Of a stretch of 64,000 nucleotides of DNA, positions 35,345-45,107 are shown in pieces. Position 1 is the stretch's first letter. The number at the start of each line of letters is the position of its first letter. This DNA is from Candidatus Gastranaerophilales bacterium (GTDB taxonomy: Bacteria; Cyanobacteriota; Vampirovibrionia; Gastranaerophilales; Gastranaerophilaceae), in the NCBI GenBank assembly GCA_900766355.1, contig CAAFVD010000064.1, positions 1-64,000 on the forward strand, written 5' to 3'. The position numbers and the translations under genes were made by a program. The notes beneath the pieces are model-generated. The model saw nothing but the letters and a program-made list of their open reading frames with translations, ran no database searches and had not been told where the DNA came from.

Positions 35345-37495
35345 TTATTTATGGGCTATGATTTCTTTATGTTGAGAAATTTCATGTTTTAGTTCTGCTA
35401 AAAATTCTTTTCTATACAAAAAACCTAAATGTGAACCGTTATTGAGCAGTACAAGTTTATCTTTGGCATAGTCTTTTATTTGCGCTAATTGGTTTTTATT
35501 AACCAAATAATCATCTAACGAATGATATATTTTATAATTATTGTTGGATTGCAAATAGTCTGCTATAGAGTATAGACTTGTTTCAAAAGCTAAATCTCCA
35601 ATTACAGTATTTTCATCTTTCACTAAATATTTATCAGAGTATTTAGAAAAATCCATGTTGTTTATTGTTTTATAGATGTCACATTTGTTTGTGGTAGATG
35701 TTTTTTCTAGTGTAAATACTAAATCTGATAATTTTTGGTGAAGAATAAAACCTGTTATTAGTTTAGCTTCGTCATCTGAAAACGGTAGTATTTCTTTTGG
35801 TTGAATACCTTTATTTTTAAGCTTTGAAATTTGGATTATTTTAGAGGCGGTAACTGCAACACGTTCTTTTAAGTTGTCAGGATTAGTTTTCCATTCTGCA
35901 GTATTTTTGTCAATTTGTTTCATTGCGTATAAAAGTTCTATTGGAGGATTGATTGAAATATACTTATCAATACCAATAGTGTTGTTTTCTGCTTCCTTAT
36001 CTCCAACAAATAATGCTGTCATTGCTCCAAAAGAAGTTCCAATAATTGTTTTGGTTTTAAAATCATACTTATGTTTTGTTTCTAATTGATTAATAATTTT
36101 GCTTGTAACAATTCTTAAGTATTCAGCATCTCTAGATGGTAAGCCTGGTTTATAAATATCTGGCATGCTTTTTACAAATTCCCAATGAAAATGACTACCT
36201 TGAATTATTACAGAATATCCTTCATCATAAAATATTTTAGCTAATATTACTGAGTGATGAGAATTAATGCCTTCTCCAATAGATGGATAAATAATCGCTA
36301 AAGGTGAGGTTTTATCTTTTTGTAAAATATATCTGTATTTGTATTTATCTTTTGTAGAATCAATGCTAACAGATGCTGTTTTTATTCTATTGCTGAAACT
36401 TCTATTCCATATTGAAAATTCACTCCAAATTGATTTATCAACATCAGGAATTTCAAATAATGCAGTTCTCATTGCATCTATGACTGGATTTTGTGGATAA
36501 TAGTCATCAAGATTGATGTTCGTTTTTAAAGATGTTTTAAGATTAACTCTTTTATTAGGTGGGTCTTTTATTGTGTATGGGTCTGTAAAATTAGGTGTAT
36601 TTTTTATTCCGTCATCAGATGAATCTTTTTCTCTTGAAACACCATTTTTTATATTGTTATTTTCATCTGTTTCTTGATTCATTGCTGGAGGTTCTATATC
36701 TTCGTGTCTTGTTGCAAGTTCTATAGAGGTGTTAAGGATTTCTTTTTTATCTAAATCCATTGTTTTGATATATCGTTCTAAGCCATAAAACTTTTTTGCA
36801 ATATCGTATGGGTCAGCATAAGTAGATTCTAGCATTTTGGCAATAGGTTGCATAAAATATGTTCTATTAACGGTAAATCCAAGTTTTACAAGTGCAATTG
36901 CTGGTGTTCCGATGTAATTTGAAGGGTTTAGGGCATTGTCAAGAATACTACCCAAAATCCCTCGAGGAGTAGTTGATGAAATGCAAGGCATAACTAAATA
37001 AGGACCTTGTTTAACTTTGCATTTTGCAAGAGCTTCGTCCATACCTTTTTCTTTAGCCTCAATTCCCCAAAAATGTTCTGCCGCATCAAACATGCCTGCA
37101 AGCCCAATAGTTGAATTTGCAATAAATCTAATAGTTTCATTTTTTGTTGATTTAAAATCTCGTTGAATTAAACAACTAACTAATCGCTTAGGATATTGTA
37201 GGTTTGTATAAGCGTTTTGAATTCTTTCCATTCCGTATTTGGGCATAATTGATGCCCAAACAATATGGATAGGACGTATAGCGTATTTGTTTACCTTCAT
37301 ATTGAGGTTAAACATTTTTCGGTTGAAATTTTCAAATTTATCCTCGCCATTATATAAATAAGAAAAATCAGGATATTTAGAAACTTCTATTTGATTAGTA
37401 TTATCCTTTATTGTAATGGCAAAAGCTAGATTTATATTAGTGCTAAATAAACTTATAATTAAAAATAGGGATAAAAATAGTTTCTTAAATCTCAT
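35345..37495 (-). CDS. fusion of MlaA (VacJ) phospholipid-transport domain with an alpha/beta hydrolase
   Basis: 716 aa. Signal peptide 1-26 (AFA cleavage, no lipobox Cys, unlike classical MlaA lipoproteins). Residues ~45-265 are MlaA (FENFNRKMFNLNMKVNKYAI, YPKRLVSCLIQRDF, STIGLAGMFD, GPYLVMPCISSTTPRG). A ~70-residue polar linker follows. From ~340 there is an alpha/beta hydrolase with GTSFGA (Ser488 nucleophile), a possible acid in SLDDYLV and His689 in NNGSHLGFL. MlaA removes mislocalised phospholipid from the outer leaflet. A covalently attached esterase/lipase suggests on-site phospholipid deacylation. Two acyl-activating enzymes lie directly upstream on the same strand. Confidence 0.8.
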   Translation of the reverse strand: MRFKKLFLSLFLIISLFSTNINLAFAITIKDNTNQIEVSKYPDFSYLYNGEDKFENFNRKMFNLNMKVNKYAIRPIHIVWASIMPKYGMERIQNAYTNLQYPKRLVSCLIQRDFKSTKNETIRFIANSTIGLAGMFDAAEHFWGIEAKEKGMDEALAKCKVKQGPYLVMPCISSTTPRGILGSILDNALNPSNYIGTPAIALVKLGFTVNRTYFMQPIAKMLESTYADPYDIAKKFYGLERYIKTMDLDKKEILNTSIELATRHEDIEPPAMNQETDENNNIKNGVSREKDSSDDGIKNTPNFTDPYTIKDPPNKRVNLKTSLKTNINLDDYYPQNPVIDAMRTALFEIPDVDKSIWSEFSIWNRSFSNRIKTASVSIDSTKDKYKYRYILQKDKTSPLAIIYPSIGEGINSHHSVILAKIFYDEGYSVIIQGSHFHWEFVKSMPDIYKPGLPSRDAEYLRIVTSKIINQLETKHKYDFKTKTIIGTSFGAMTALFVGDKEAENNTIGIDKYISINPPIELLYAMKQIDKNTAEWKTNPDNLKERVAVTASKIIQISKLKNKGIQPKEILPFSDDEAKLITGFILHQKLSDLVFTLEKTSTTNKCDIYKTINNMDFSKYSDKYLVKDENTVIGDLAFETSLYSIADYLQSNNNYKIYHSLDDYLVNKNQLAQIKDYAKDKLVLLNNGSHLGFLYRKEFLAELKHEISQHKEIIAHK

Positions 37496-37599
37496 AAAAA
37501 CCTCAATACAATGTTTACAAGATTTATTTTATGAATATCAAAATGGTTTTTTATTCCTCTTGTGGATATTATCAAGAGGAATATATTATATCAATGTAT

Positions 37600-37630
37600 A
37601 TAAAATAAAACCTCTCTATTTAAGAGAGGT
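37600..37630 (-). terminator. terminator of the downstream acyl-activating enzyme gene
   Basis: Stem ACCTCTCT/AGAGAGGT (37610-37630) with a 5-nt loop; the minus strand continues into TTTTATTTTA. Confidence 0.8.
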
Positions 37631-37642
37631 CTTATTATTTAT

Positions 37643-39313
37643 TTAAGCTTTTACGAGTTCTTTAACTTCTTTTCGTTTGACTTTTTTAGTAGCGGTTCTA
37701 GGTAATGGAGTTTTTGAAACAACAATATTGATTGGTCGTTTATAAGCTGTTAATCGCATGCTTAATTTTTTGACTTCGCCCTTTATTATTGAGTTTAGTG
37801 TTTCATCATCATATTGATTGATTAACTCCTCTTTTGGAACAATAACTGCTGCAATATCTTCAGTTCCGTCTTTAGCTCCAAAAGTTCTTGCTACACCTAA
37901 TACACAAACCTCTGCAAAATATTCGCTTTGCTCAAGTACAGATTCAACTTCTTCAGGGAATACTTTTTTACCACCAGATAAAACAATCATATTTTTAATT
38001 CTACCTGTTATATAAACAAATCCTTCTTTGTTTATTTTTGCAATATCTCCTGTATGGAACCAACCATCTTTATCAATAACAGAAGCAGTCAATTCAGGTT
38101 GGTTATGGTATCCTTTCATAACTGCTGGGCCTTTAAGAAGTAATTCACCTGTTTGTTCATCAATTTTTGCTTCAAAACTCTTAAGAGGACGTCCGACAGA
38201 TTCCATATCTCTGAATCTGATAGTATTAGCAGTCGCAACAGGACTTGTTTCTGTAAGTCCGTAAACTTGATATATACTGATACCTACTTTTTCAAAGAAT
38301 TTTGCAGAATCAATATCTAAAGGTGCACCACCAGAGATAAATCCTCTAAATTTACCACCAGCGTATTTGTGGATATCTCTAAACATAAAACGCTTTATAC
38401 ATGTAAATGGTATAAATTTAGCAAGTTTTAGTTTGAATTCGAATAACATTTTGCAAATTGGTGATAAATGATTTACTTCATTTTCAATAGCTGTTTTTAA
38501 TAGCTTTATGAAGGCTGGAACAGCTACCATATATTGAATTTGTTTTTCTTCCATCATTTTCATAATGTCTTTAGGCTTAAGACTCTGTGTATAATATACA
38601 GAAAAACCAAAGTTTAAGAAGGTTGAAAAACCAACAGTCATTTCAAATAAATGATTCATTGGAAGAATAGACAAAATACGAGCTTCTCTAGGGAATATAT
38701 CGTCAAAAGCAACTTTCAAGTCGTCAAGTTGTGATAATATGTTTCCAAATGAAGTTTCGACACCTTTAGGAGCTCCAGTAGTTCCTGATGTATAGATAAT
38801 AAATAATGTAGAATGTCTTGAACGGTGTACAAACTTACAGTTGTAATTATTTGGAATTGTATAAATACTAGGTAAAGTTTGACTATAAGAAGGTTCGTCC
38901 ATAACAATTATATGTTTTAAAGAAGGAAGCTCTTTTTGAAGCTCTAATGCTGTATTTACATATTTTTGAGAAACTAACATTACAGATGGGTTACAATCTG
39001 AAAGTATAGAATTTAGTTCATATTTAGTAAGTTTAATATCAAGAGGAACAGTTACTAAGCCTGCAATAATAGATGCAAACACGCATGTTCCGTATTCAGG
39101 TTTTGATTCTGATAGGATTGCAAGTCTTTCACCTTTTTGAAGTTGCAAATCGTTCTTTAAATGTGCTGCAATTCTTCTTGAAAGTAAGCCTAATCCATTG
39201 TATGTAAACTCTTTCCAACCGTATTGAGATTTCATACCAAGTGCTATTTTATTAGCATAACTATTTGTTCTATCCTCTAGTAAAGATAATACATTACTTG
39301 TTCTATCTTTCAT
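37643..39313 (-). CDS. AMP-forming acyl-CoA/acyl-ACP synthetase, copy B
   Basis: 556 aa from ATG 39313 (GGAGG 4 nt upstream; an ATG at 39337 lies 5' of the SD). ANL adenylating enzyme: YTSGTTGAPKGVE P-loop, YGLTETSP, GWFHTGDIAK and GRIKNMIVLSGGKKVFPEEV, with a Lys-rich C-terminus. Sequence class fits long-chain fatty-acid:CoA ligases and the cyanobacterial acyl-ACP synthetases that recycle free fatty acids. Closely related to copy A immediately upstream. Own terminator and SD. Confidence 0.9.
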   Translation of the reverse strand: MKDRTSNVLSLLEDRTNSYANKIALGMKSQYGWKEFTYNGLGLLSRRIAAHLKNDLQLQKGERLAILSESKPEYGTCVFASIIAGLVTVPLDIKLTKYELNSILSDCNPSVMLVSQKYVNTALELQKELPSLKHIIVMDEPSYSQTLPSIYTIPNNYNCKFVHRSRHSTLFIIYTSGTTGAPKGVETSFGNILSQLDDLKVAFDDIFPREARILSILPMNHLFEMTVGFSTFLNFGFSVYYTQSLKPKDIMKMMEEKQIQYMVAVPAFIKLLKTAIENEVNHLSPICKMLFEFKLKLAKFIPFTCIKRFMFRDIHKYAGGKFRGFISGGAPLDIDSAKFFEKVGISIYQVYGLTETSPVATANTIRFRDMESVGRPLKSFEAKIDEQTGELLLKGPAVMKGYHNQPELTASVIDKDGWFHTGDIAKINKEGFVYITGRIKNMIVLSGGKKVFPEEVESVLEQSEYFAEVCVLGVARTFGAKDGTEDIAAVIVPKEELINQYDDETLNSIIKGEVKKLSMRLTAYKRPINIVVSKTPLPRTATKKVKRKEVKELVKA

Positions 39314-39410
39314 TTTATCCTCCGTCTGAATATACAATATTCAAATTATATCAGCATAATCCATGACTTACCAATATTGTTAAAAAATATTATCAGAGTT
39401 TGTTATAAAA

Positions 39411-39452
39411 AAAATAAAGGTTAGATGCAATTTTGCACGTAACCTTTATTTT
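39411..39452 (-). terminator. intrinsic terminator between the two synthetase genes
   Basis: Perfect 13-bp arms (39411-39423, 39440-39452; AATAAAGGTTA) with an inner TGCAA/TTGCA stem. The minus strand runs into T-rich sequence. It ends copy A and separates it from copy B. Confidence 0.85.
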
Positions 39453-39475
39453 GTGTTAAATCTATTTCAAATAGA

Positions 39476-41149
39476 TTATGCTTTTACGAGTTCTTTAACT
39501 TCTTTTCGTTTTACTTTACGAGTTGAAGTTTTTGGTAAAGGTGTTTTTGAAACAACAATATTAATTGGTCGTTTATATGGTGTCAAATGCGTACATAGTT
39601 TTTTGACCTCACCTTTTATAATTGTGTCTAAAGTTTCTTCATCATATTGTTCAATAAGATTTTCTTTTGGAACAATAACTGCAGCTATATCTTCTGTACC
39701 GTCTTTTGCTCCAAAACTCCTAGAAACTCCTAATACACATACCTCTGCAAAGTATTCACTTTTTTCAAGTACAGATTCAACTTCTTCAGGGAATACTTTT
39801 TTACCTCCTGATAAAACAATCATATTTTTTATTCTGCCAGTTATATAAATATGTCCCTTGTGATTTACTTTTGCAATATCACCTGTGTGTAGCCAACCCT
39901 CATCATCAATAACAGATGCAGTTAACTCAGGTTGGTTATGATATCCCTTCATTACGGCTGGGCCTTTTAATAAAAGTTCGCCTGTATCTTTATCAGTTTT
40001 TACATCATAGCTTTTTAAAGCTGCACCAACAGAAGCTAAATCTCTTATTCTATCTGTGTTTACAGATACAACAGGACTTGTTTCTGATAAACCATAACCT
40101 TGATAAATTTCAATACCTATTCTTTCAAAGAATTCACCTACATTAACATCTAATGGTGCACCGCCTGAGATACAACCTAAGAAGTTTCCTCCAAAATTTT
40201 TATGTATTTTGGAAAACATCATCTTTTTAATTCTTCTTGATGGTATGAATTTTGCAAGATTAAACATTAAGTTAAATGCTAGTTGAGTTGATTTCGGTGC
40301 ATTTTTTATTTCTGATTCAATTGCAGTTTTTAATAGCTTTAGAAAAGCTGGAACAACAATCATAAATTGAATTTTTTTATCTCTCATTGTACCAAGAATG
40401 TCTTTTGGTTTAAGGCTTTGTGTATAGTATACAGAAAATCCGAAATTTAAAAATGTGCAAAAACCAACTGTCATTTCAAATAGATGGTTCATAGGTAAAA
40501 TGGATAAAATTCTTACATCTTGCAAAGGTAAAATCCTATCAAGTGCGTATTTTAAATCTTCCAATTGAGATAACATATTTCCAAAAGAAATTTCAACACC
40601 TTTTGGAGCACCTGTAGTCCCCGATGTGTATATAATAAACAAGGTAGATTTTTTAGAACGGTGACGCCATTTGCAATTATAGTTATTTGGAATTGTATAA
40701 ATACTAGGTAATGTTTGATTGTAAGACGGTTCGTCCATTACTATAATTTGTTTTATACAAGGTAATTCTTTTTGCAAAGCGAGAGCTGTTTCTACATAAT
40801 GTTGAGAAACTAGCATTACAGAAGGTAAACAATCAGAAAGAATTGATTTTAGTTCATATTTAGTTAGTTTGATATCCAAAGGAACTGTTATTAATCCTGC
40901 AATAATAGATGCAAATACACAAGCTCCGTATTCAGGTTTTGATTCTGATAAGATTGCTAATTTTTCACCTTTAGCAATTCTCATATCATTAATAAGATAT
41001 GATGCTAATTTTCTTGATGTAACTCCTAAACCGTTATAGGTAAATTCTTTCCAACCATAACCTGTTTTGATTCCTAATGCGACTTTGTTTGCAAAGTCAT
41101 TTGTTTTGTCCTCTAATAATGATAATACATTGCTCTTTCTATCTTTCAT
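39476..41149 (-). CDS. AMP-forming acyl-CoA/acyl-ACP synthetase, copy A
   Basis: 557 aa, SD GGAGG. It has the same ANL motifs as copy B (YTSGTTGAPKGVE, YGLSETSP, GWLHTGDIAK, GGKKVFPEEVESVLE) and long identical blocks (LAILSESKPEYG, LPSIYTIPNNYNC, ILSILPMNHLFEMTVGF, KKVKRKEVKELVKA-like end). They differ around the acyl pocket region 290-335 and at several surface helices. A tandem duplication with partial divergence is the simplest history; different chain-length preference or expression is a guess. Confidence 0.9.
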   Translation of the reverse strand: MKDRKSNVLSLLEDKTNDFANKVALGIKTGYGWKEFTYNGLGVTSRKLASYLINDMRIAKGEKLAILSESKPEYGACVFASIIAGLITVPLDIKLTKYELKSILSDCLPSVMLVSQHYVETALALQKELPCIKQIIVMDEPSYNQTLPSIYTIPNNYNCKWRHRSKKSTLFIIYTSGTTGAPKGVEISFGNMLSQLEDLKYALDRILPLQDVRILSILPMNHLFEMTVGFCTFLNFGFSVYYTQSLKPKDILGTMRDKKIQFMIVVPAFLKLLKTAIESEIKNAPKSTQLAFNLMFNLAKFIPSRRIKKMMFSKIHKNFGGNFLGCISGGAPLDVNVGEFFERIGIEIYQGYGLSETSPVVSVNTDRIRDLASVGAALKSYDVKTDKDTGELLLKGPAVMKGYHNQPELTASVIDDEGWLHTGDIAKVNHKGHIYITGRIKNMIVLSGGKKVFPEEVESVLEKSEYFAEVCVLGVSRSFGAKDGTEDIAAVIVPKENLIEQYDEETLDTIIKGEVKKLCTHLTPYKRPINIVVSKTPLPKTSTRKVKRKEVKELVKA

Positions 41150-41249
41150 ATAACCTCCAGAACACTCCCTATTGGCTATATTATATCAAATATCTTTTCA
41201 AAATGCACATTTTTGTAGTATTATTAAGCAATAGTGAGGATATAAATAA

Positions 41250-42506
41250 ATGAAGAAGATTAAAATTGGTATGTTAGGGCTAGGAACAGTAGGTTCTGGT
41301 GTATACAAAACATTAAAAAGGTTTGACAATGTAGAGATTGTTAAAATTTCAGTTAAGAACAAAAATAAACCAAGAAATATTGAAGGTTTAGATGAAAGTT
41401 CTTTGATAACAGACCCTTATGAAATTATTGATGACCCTAATATAGATATTTTTGTTGAGGTTATTGGTGGCGTAAATCCAGCATGGGAATATATTTCAGC
41501 TGCGTTAAAAAAAGGTAAACATGTTGTTACTGCAAATAAAGAACTTCTTGCTAAAAAAGGTAAGGAATTGTTTGAATTAGCAGAAAAATGCAATAGAGTA
41601 GTTTTATATGAGGCTGCTATTGCTGGAGGTATACCTTTGATAATGCCTTTAAAAACCATAATGGCAGGTAACGACATTTCTAATATTCAAGCTATTTTGA
41701 ATGGTACAACAAATTATATCCTTACAAAAATGAATGCTGATGGTGCATCTTATGAAGATGTTTTGAAAGAGGCGCAAGAATTAGGATATGCAGAAACAGA
41801 TCCTACAGGTGATGTTGAAGGGTATGATGCTGCATATAAAATTACAACTCTTGCAACAATTGCATTTGGAAAAAGAATAGATATAAACAATGTTTATAGA
41901 GAAGGTATTTCTCATGTAAAAGCTCAAGATATGGCAGCTGCACGAGAATTAGGTTATAAAATAAAACTTATAGCTTTAGGTCAATTAAATGAGAAAGGAC
42001 AAGCTGATGTCAGAGTTCACCCAATGCTTGTTCCAAATGATTCAACATTGGCACATATTGATTATGTTACAAATGCGGTAGGAATGAGTGGATTCCCAAT
42101 AGGTGATATCGTATTATCAGGACCTGGAGCTGGCGAATTTCCTACTGCAAGTTCTGTTATTGGTGATATTTTGAATATTGCTGCAGAAATTGAAAAAACA
42201 GATTATGTATTGCCAATGATGAGATGTAAACATTCTCAAGATGCAGAGATGGTGTCTATAGATGAAACTTATAACAAATACTATATTTCTATTACTGCAC
42301 CAAATAATACTGGTGTGATTGGAAAAATTGGTACTATTTGTGCTAATAAAAATATAAGTTTATCAAGTATTTTGCAAAAAGGAGTTTCTGATAATAATAC
42401 TGCTGATATTACAGTTATTACAGAAATTTGTAAAGAAGCAGATATTCAATCTGCAATAAAAGAGTTAGATGATTGCAAAATAAACAGTTTAATAAGAGTA
42501 ATGTAG
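41250..42506 (+). CDS. hom: homoserine dehydrogenase
   Basis: 418 aa: NAD(P)-binding GLGTVGSGV (6-14), catalytic-domain motifs TANKELLAKKG, EAAIAGGIPLI, NGTTNYILTKM, DVEGYDAAYK and a C-terminal ACT domain (~345-418, ITAPNNTGVIGKIG). It reduces aspartate semialdehyde to homoserine; the ACT domain usually gives threonine feedback inhibition. SD GAGGA. It precedes thrC by 18 bp in a threonine operon. Confidence 0.96.
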   Translation: MKKIKIGMLGLGTVGSGVYKTLKRFDNVEIVKISVKNKNKPRNIEGLDESSLITDPYEIIDDPNIDIFVEVIGGVNPAWEYISAALKKGKHVVTANKELLAKKGKELFELAEKCNRVVLYEAAIAGGIPLIMPLKTIMAGNDISNIQAILNGTTNYILTKMNADGASYEDVLKEAQELGYAETDPTGDVEGYDAAYKITTLATIAFGKRIDINNVYREGISHVKAQDMAAARELGYKIKLIALGQLNEKGQADVRVHPMLVPNDSTLAHIDYVTNAVGMSGFPIGDIVLSGPGAGEFPTASSVIGDILNIAAEIEKTDYVLPMMRCKHSQDAEMVSIDETYNKYYISITAPNNTGVIGKIGTICANKNISLSSILQKGVSDNNTADITVITEICKEADIQSAIKELDDCKINSLIRVM

Positions 42507-42524
42507 AAAAAGCGAGGTTTGAAT

Positions 42525-43583
42525 ATGTATTATCAAGGACTAATTAACAGATATAAAGAATACTTACCTGTAACAGAAACAACACCTATTGTTACGTTGA
42601 ATGAAGGTAATACACCTTTAATTAAAGCTGAAAACTTAGCAAAAAAAATAGGACTTGAAGCTAATATATATTTAAAATTTGATGGTTGCAACCCTACAGG
42701 AAGCTTTAAAGATAGAGGCATGACAATGGCTGTAACCAAAGCAAAAGAATCTGGTTCTCAAGCCATTATTTGTGCATCAACAGGAAATACATCTGCATCA
42801 GCAGCCGCTTATGGGGCTAAAGCAGGTTTAAGAACTCTTGTGTTAATTCCAGACGGATATATTGCACTTGGCAAACTATCTCAAGCTATGATGTACGGTG
42901 CAGAAATTATTGCAATTCAAGGAAACTTCGATAAAGCTTTAGAATTCGTAAGAAAAATTTCTGAAGAATATCCGATTACTCTTGTAAATTCTGTAAATCC
43001 ATACCGAATTGAAGGTCAAAAAACTGCAGCATTTGAAGTTTGTGATGCTCTAGGTAAAGCTCCTGAGTATCATTTTATACCTGTAGGAAATGCCGGAAAC
43101 ATTACTGCATACTGGAAGGGCTATAAAGAATATCATTCTTTAGGAAAAATAAAAGAACTTCCAATGATGATGGGTTATGAAGCAGAAGGTTCAGCGGCTA
43201 TTGTAAGAAACGAAAGAATTATGAATCCTGAAACTCTTGCAACTGCTATAAGAATAGGTAATCCTGCAAGTTGGGATAAGGCAGTTGCAGCAAGAGATGA
43301 AAGTAAAGGTACGATAGGTTGTGTAACAGATGAAAAGATTGTTGAGGCGTACAAACTTATCGCATCTTGCGAAGGTGTGTTTGCAGAGCCTGCTAGTGCG
43401 GCTTCTGTTGCTGGGTTAATACAGGCTCACGAAAAAGGACTTGTTAAAGCTGGTTCAGATATCGTTTGTGTATTAACAGGAAATGGCTTGAAAGATCCTG
43501 ATAACGCAATTAAATTTGCTAATGCTGAAGTTCAAAAAGCTTCTGCCGAATACAAAGATGTTTTAAAACTAATTGGCGTATAG
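42525..43583 (+). CDS. thrC: threonine synthase
   Basis: 352 aa from ATG 42525 (GAGG 7 nt upstream); a TTG at 42519 is less likely. PLP fold type [26 protein letters not shown] (PLP lysine), [18 protein letters not shown] and [11 protein letters not shown]. It converts O-phosphohomoserine to threonine. A homoserine kinase (thrB) is needed but not seen in the window. Confidence 0.96.
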   Translation: MYYQGLINRYKEYLPVTETTPIVTLNEGNTPLIKAENLAKKIGLEANIYLKFDGCNPTGSFKDRGMTMAVTKAKESGSQAIICASTGNTSASAAAYGAKAGLRTLVLIPDGYIALGKLSQAMMYGAEIIAIQGNFDKALEFVRKISEEYPITLVNSVNPYRIEGQKTAAFEVCDALGKAPEYHFIPVGNAGNITAYWKGYKEYHSLGKIKELPMMMGYEAEGSAAIVRNERIMNPETLATAIRIGNPASWDKAVAARDESKGTIGCVTDEKIVEAYKLIASCEGVFAEPASAASVAGLIQAHEKGLVKAGSDIVCVLTGNGLKDPDNAIKFANAEVQKASAEYKDVLKLIGV

Positions 43584-43584
43584 A

Positions 43585-44205
43585 ATGAGTTCAAATTTTG
43601 ATTTTCTAAAAACTACAGATAGAAAATTGTTTGAAATGATAGAAACGGCTGAACAATTGTATCGAGATGAATATTTTGATCAATGTATTGTTCAGATACG
43701 TAAGTTTGCAGAAAATATTTGTAAGAAAATATTAGGTGGGCAAAGAACAAAAGAAAAAACTTTTGATGATATGTTAGCAACTCTTTGTGACAAGTCTACT
43801 GGTTCTGAACAAGAAAAAGAAGTTATAGAAGATTTGTATTTTATAAAAAAAGAGGGGAATAATTCAGCCCATACGTCAGGTGCAAAGTTGCCAGCAACAA
43901 CGGCTTTGGATTGTTTACAACGAGCTTTTGAGGTTTCTATAAATTATGCTTTTTCGAAGAATCCTAAAAAAATAAAATTATTAAAGCTTGAATTTGATAC
44001 TGAACTTTTGATTACAGGAGAAAAAACAAAAAAATCCTTAAAAGAAAAATATTTAGAAGCAAAATCAAGTAACAAAGTTAAAGATGATGAACCAATAGTC
44101 GAACTTTCGTCAAAACGTACTCGTAAAAAAGATTCAAACATAATTGGTATATTAGCTTTGATTTTGATAATGCTTTTATATGTATGTTGTTTGGTTTTTA
44201 AGTAA
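43585..44205 (+). CDS. membrane-anchored DUF4145-like protein
   Basis: 206 aa from ATG 43585, 1 bp after the thrC stop, so likely co-transcribed. Residues 1 to ~120 resemble the helical DUF4145 domain found at the N-terminus of type I restriction subunits and abortive-infection-type proteins (YFDQCIVQIRKFAENICKKI, EVIEDLYFIKKEGNNSAHTS). A Lys-rich linker leads to one C-terminal membrane helix (IIGILALILIMLLYVCCLVF), so it is tail-anchored with the domain in the cytoplasm. No partner nuclease nearby; function unknown. Confidence 0.55.
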   Translation: MSSNFDFLKTTDRKLFEMIETAEQLYRDEYFDQCIVQIRKFAENICKKILGGQRTKEKTFDDMLATLCDKSTGSEQEKEVIEDLYFIKKEGNNSAHTSGAKLPATTALDCLQRAFEVSINYAFSKNPKKIKLLKLEFDTELLITGEKTKKSLKEKYLEAKSSNKVKDDEPIVELSSKRTRKKDSNIIGILALILIMLLYVCCLVFK

Positions 44206-44228
44206 TTAAAAGTTTGTCTAAAATATTC

Positions 44229-44348
44229 CGTCATATTGAGCGTCAGCGAAATATCTCAAACAAGGCTTACATGAGATTCTTCGTCTACGGCTCTGAATGA
44301 CTGCTTGGGCTTGTATGAGATTTTTCGGGCTACGCCCTCTGAATGACG
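44229..44348. repeat. dispersed intergenic repeat (family A), composite copy
   Basis: It starts GTCATATTGAGCGTCAGCG and contains ATGAGATTCTTCG and CTCTGAATGAC (44290-44301) like the copies at 18.4 kb. A second right-end segment (ATGAGATTTTTCGGGCTACG, ending CTCTGAATGAC at 44347) follows. The gap between the DUF4145-like gene and the convergent thioesterase gene holds nothing else. Confidence 0.75.
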
Positions 44349-44355
44349 ATGTTAT

Positions 44356-45084
44356 CTACTTCCACTCAATATTCAGGTATGCTAAGTCTGTATTGTCTGC
44401 TTTATTTTTTATAACATGGATTGTTTGAAAATTATTAATTTTAGTTTGTGCAATTATAGTTTCTCCTGCAGTAGTATCGTTTTTTAGTAATATATCAATA
44501 TTTGAAACCGTATTATTGTTTCTAAAATCATAAGGTAAAGTTTCTAACGCCCAAGAAATATAGTTAGAATTGTTCGCATGGTGGTTCAAGTCCAAATCAT
44601 CATATCTGACTTCATAAATTTTTTCATAATCAAAATCTTTTGGAAGTTGAATTTTATTGAATTTTAAATCTGTATCTCTTTTTTCAAAACTCTCAAATTC
44701 TGGGTTTATAATCTGTGGTGCAACCATAGATTTTGTTGACATATTTACTAATCCCCAACAACTTGCAACACGTCCTATTAAAGTATTATCAGGGGTATAA
44801 ATATCAAAATCTCTATATGCAAATAATCTGTTAGCGCCTCTAGATTCAGTTTCAATCTCTATATAGTCTATATTTTGTGGGTATTGTGATAGTTCTATAC
44901 GATATTTTAGAAGAAACCAACCTAAATTATGTTTAAGACACCAATTATATCCAAACTCATTTGTTTCAGCATTATCGCTTGCTATATCTTGTAGGAATAA
45001 TAGCAGAATAGATTCTTTTAATCTCTGTGCAGTATTCATTTCATAATACTGTAAATTGTAGCGCTTACGAGTTTTTATAAGCAT
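44356..45084 (-). CDS. acyl-ACP thioesterase (FatA/FatB-like)
   Basis: 242 aa from ATG 45084 (GGGGA 8 nt upstream). Double hot-dog fold: N-terminal helix HNLGWFLLKYRIELSQYP and beta region IEIETESRGANRLFAYRDF; the second half has the catalytic-site segment DLDLNHHANNSNYISWALE. It hydrolyses acyl-ACP to free fatty acid. It lies 23 bp after tRNA-Lys on the same strand with no terminator between them, so both may share one transcript. The two acyl-activating enzymes 3-5 kb away could re-use its product. Confidence 0.88.
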   Translation of the reverse strand: MLIKTRKRYNLQYYEMNTAQRLKESILLLFLQDIASDNAETNEFGYNWCLKHNLGWFLLKYRIELSQYPQNIDYIEIETESRGANRLFAYRDFDIYTPDNTLIGRVASCWGLVNMSTKSMVAPQIINPEFESFEKRDTDLKFNKIQLPKDFDYEKIYEVRYDDLDLNHHANNSNYISWALETLPYDFRNNNTVSNIDILLKNDTTAGETIIAQTKINNFQTIHVIKNKADNTDLAYLNIEWK

Positions 45085-45107
45085 AATTTTATTCCCCATG
45101 AAAAAAT

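Noticed and set aside
37643..41149. The two acyl-activating enzymes as an assembly duplication
   Set aside because: They differ at many residues, have different SD and terminator sequences, and diverge in the substrate region, so this is a real old duplication.
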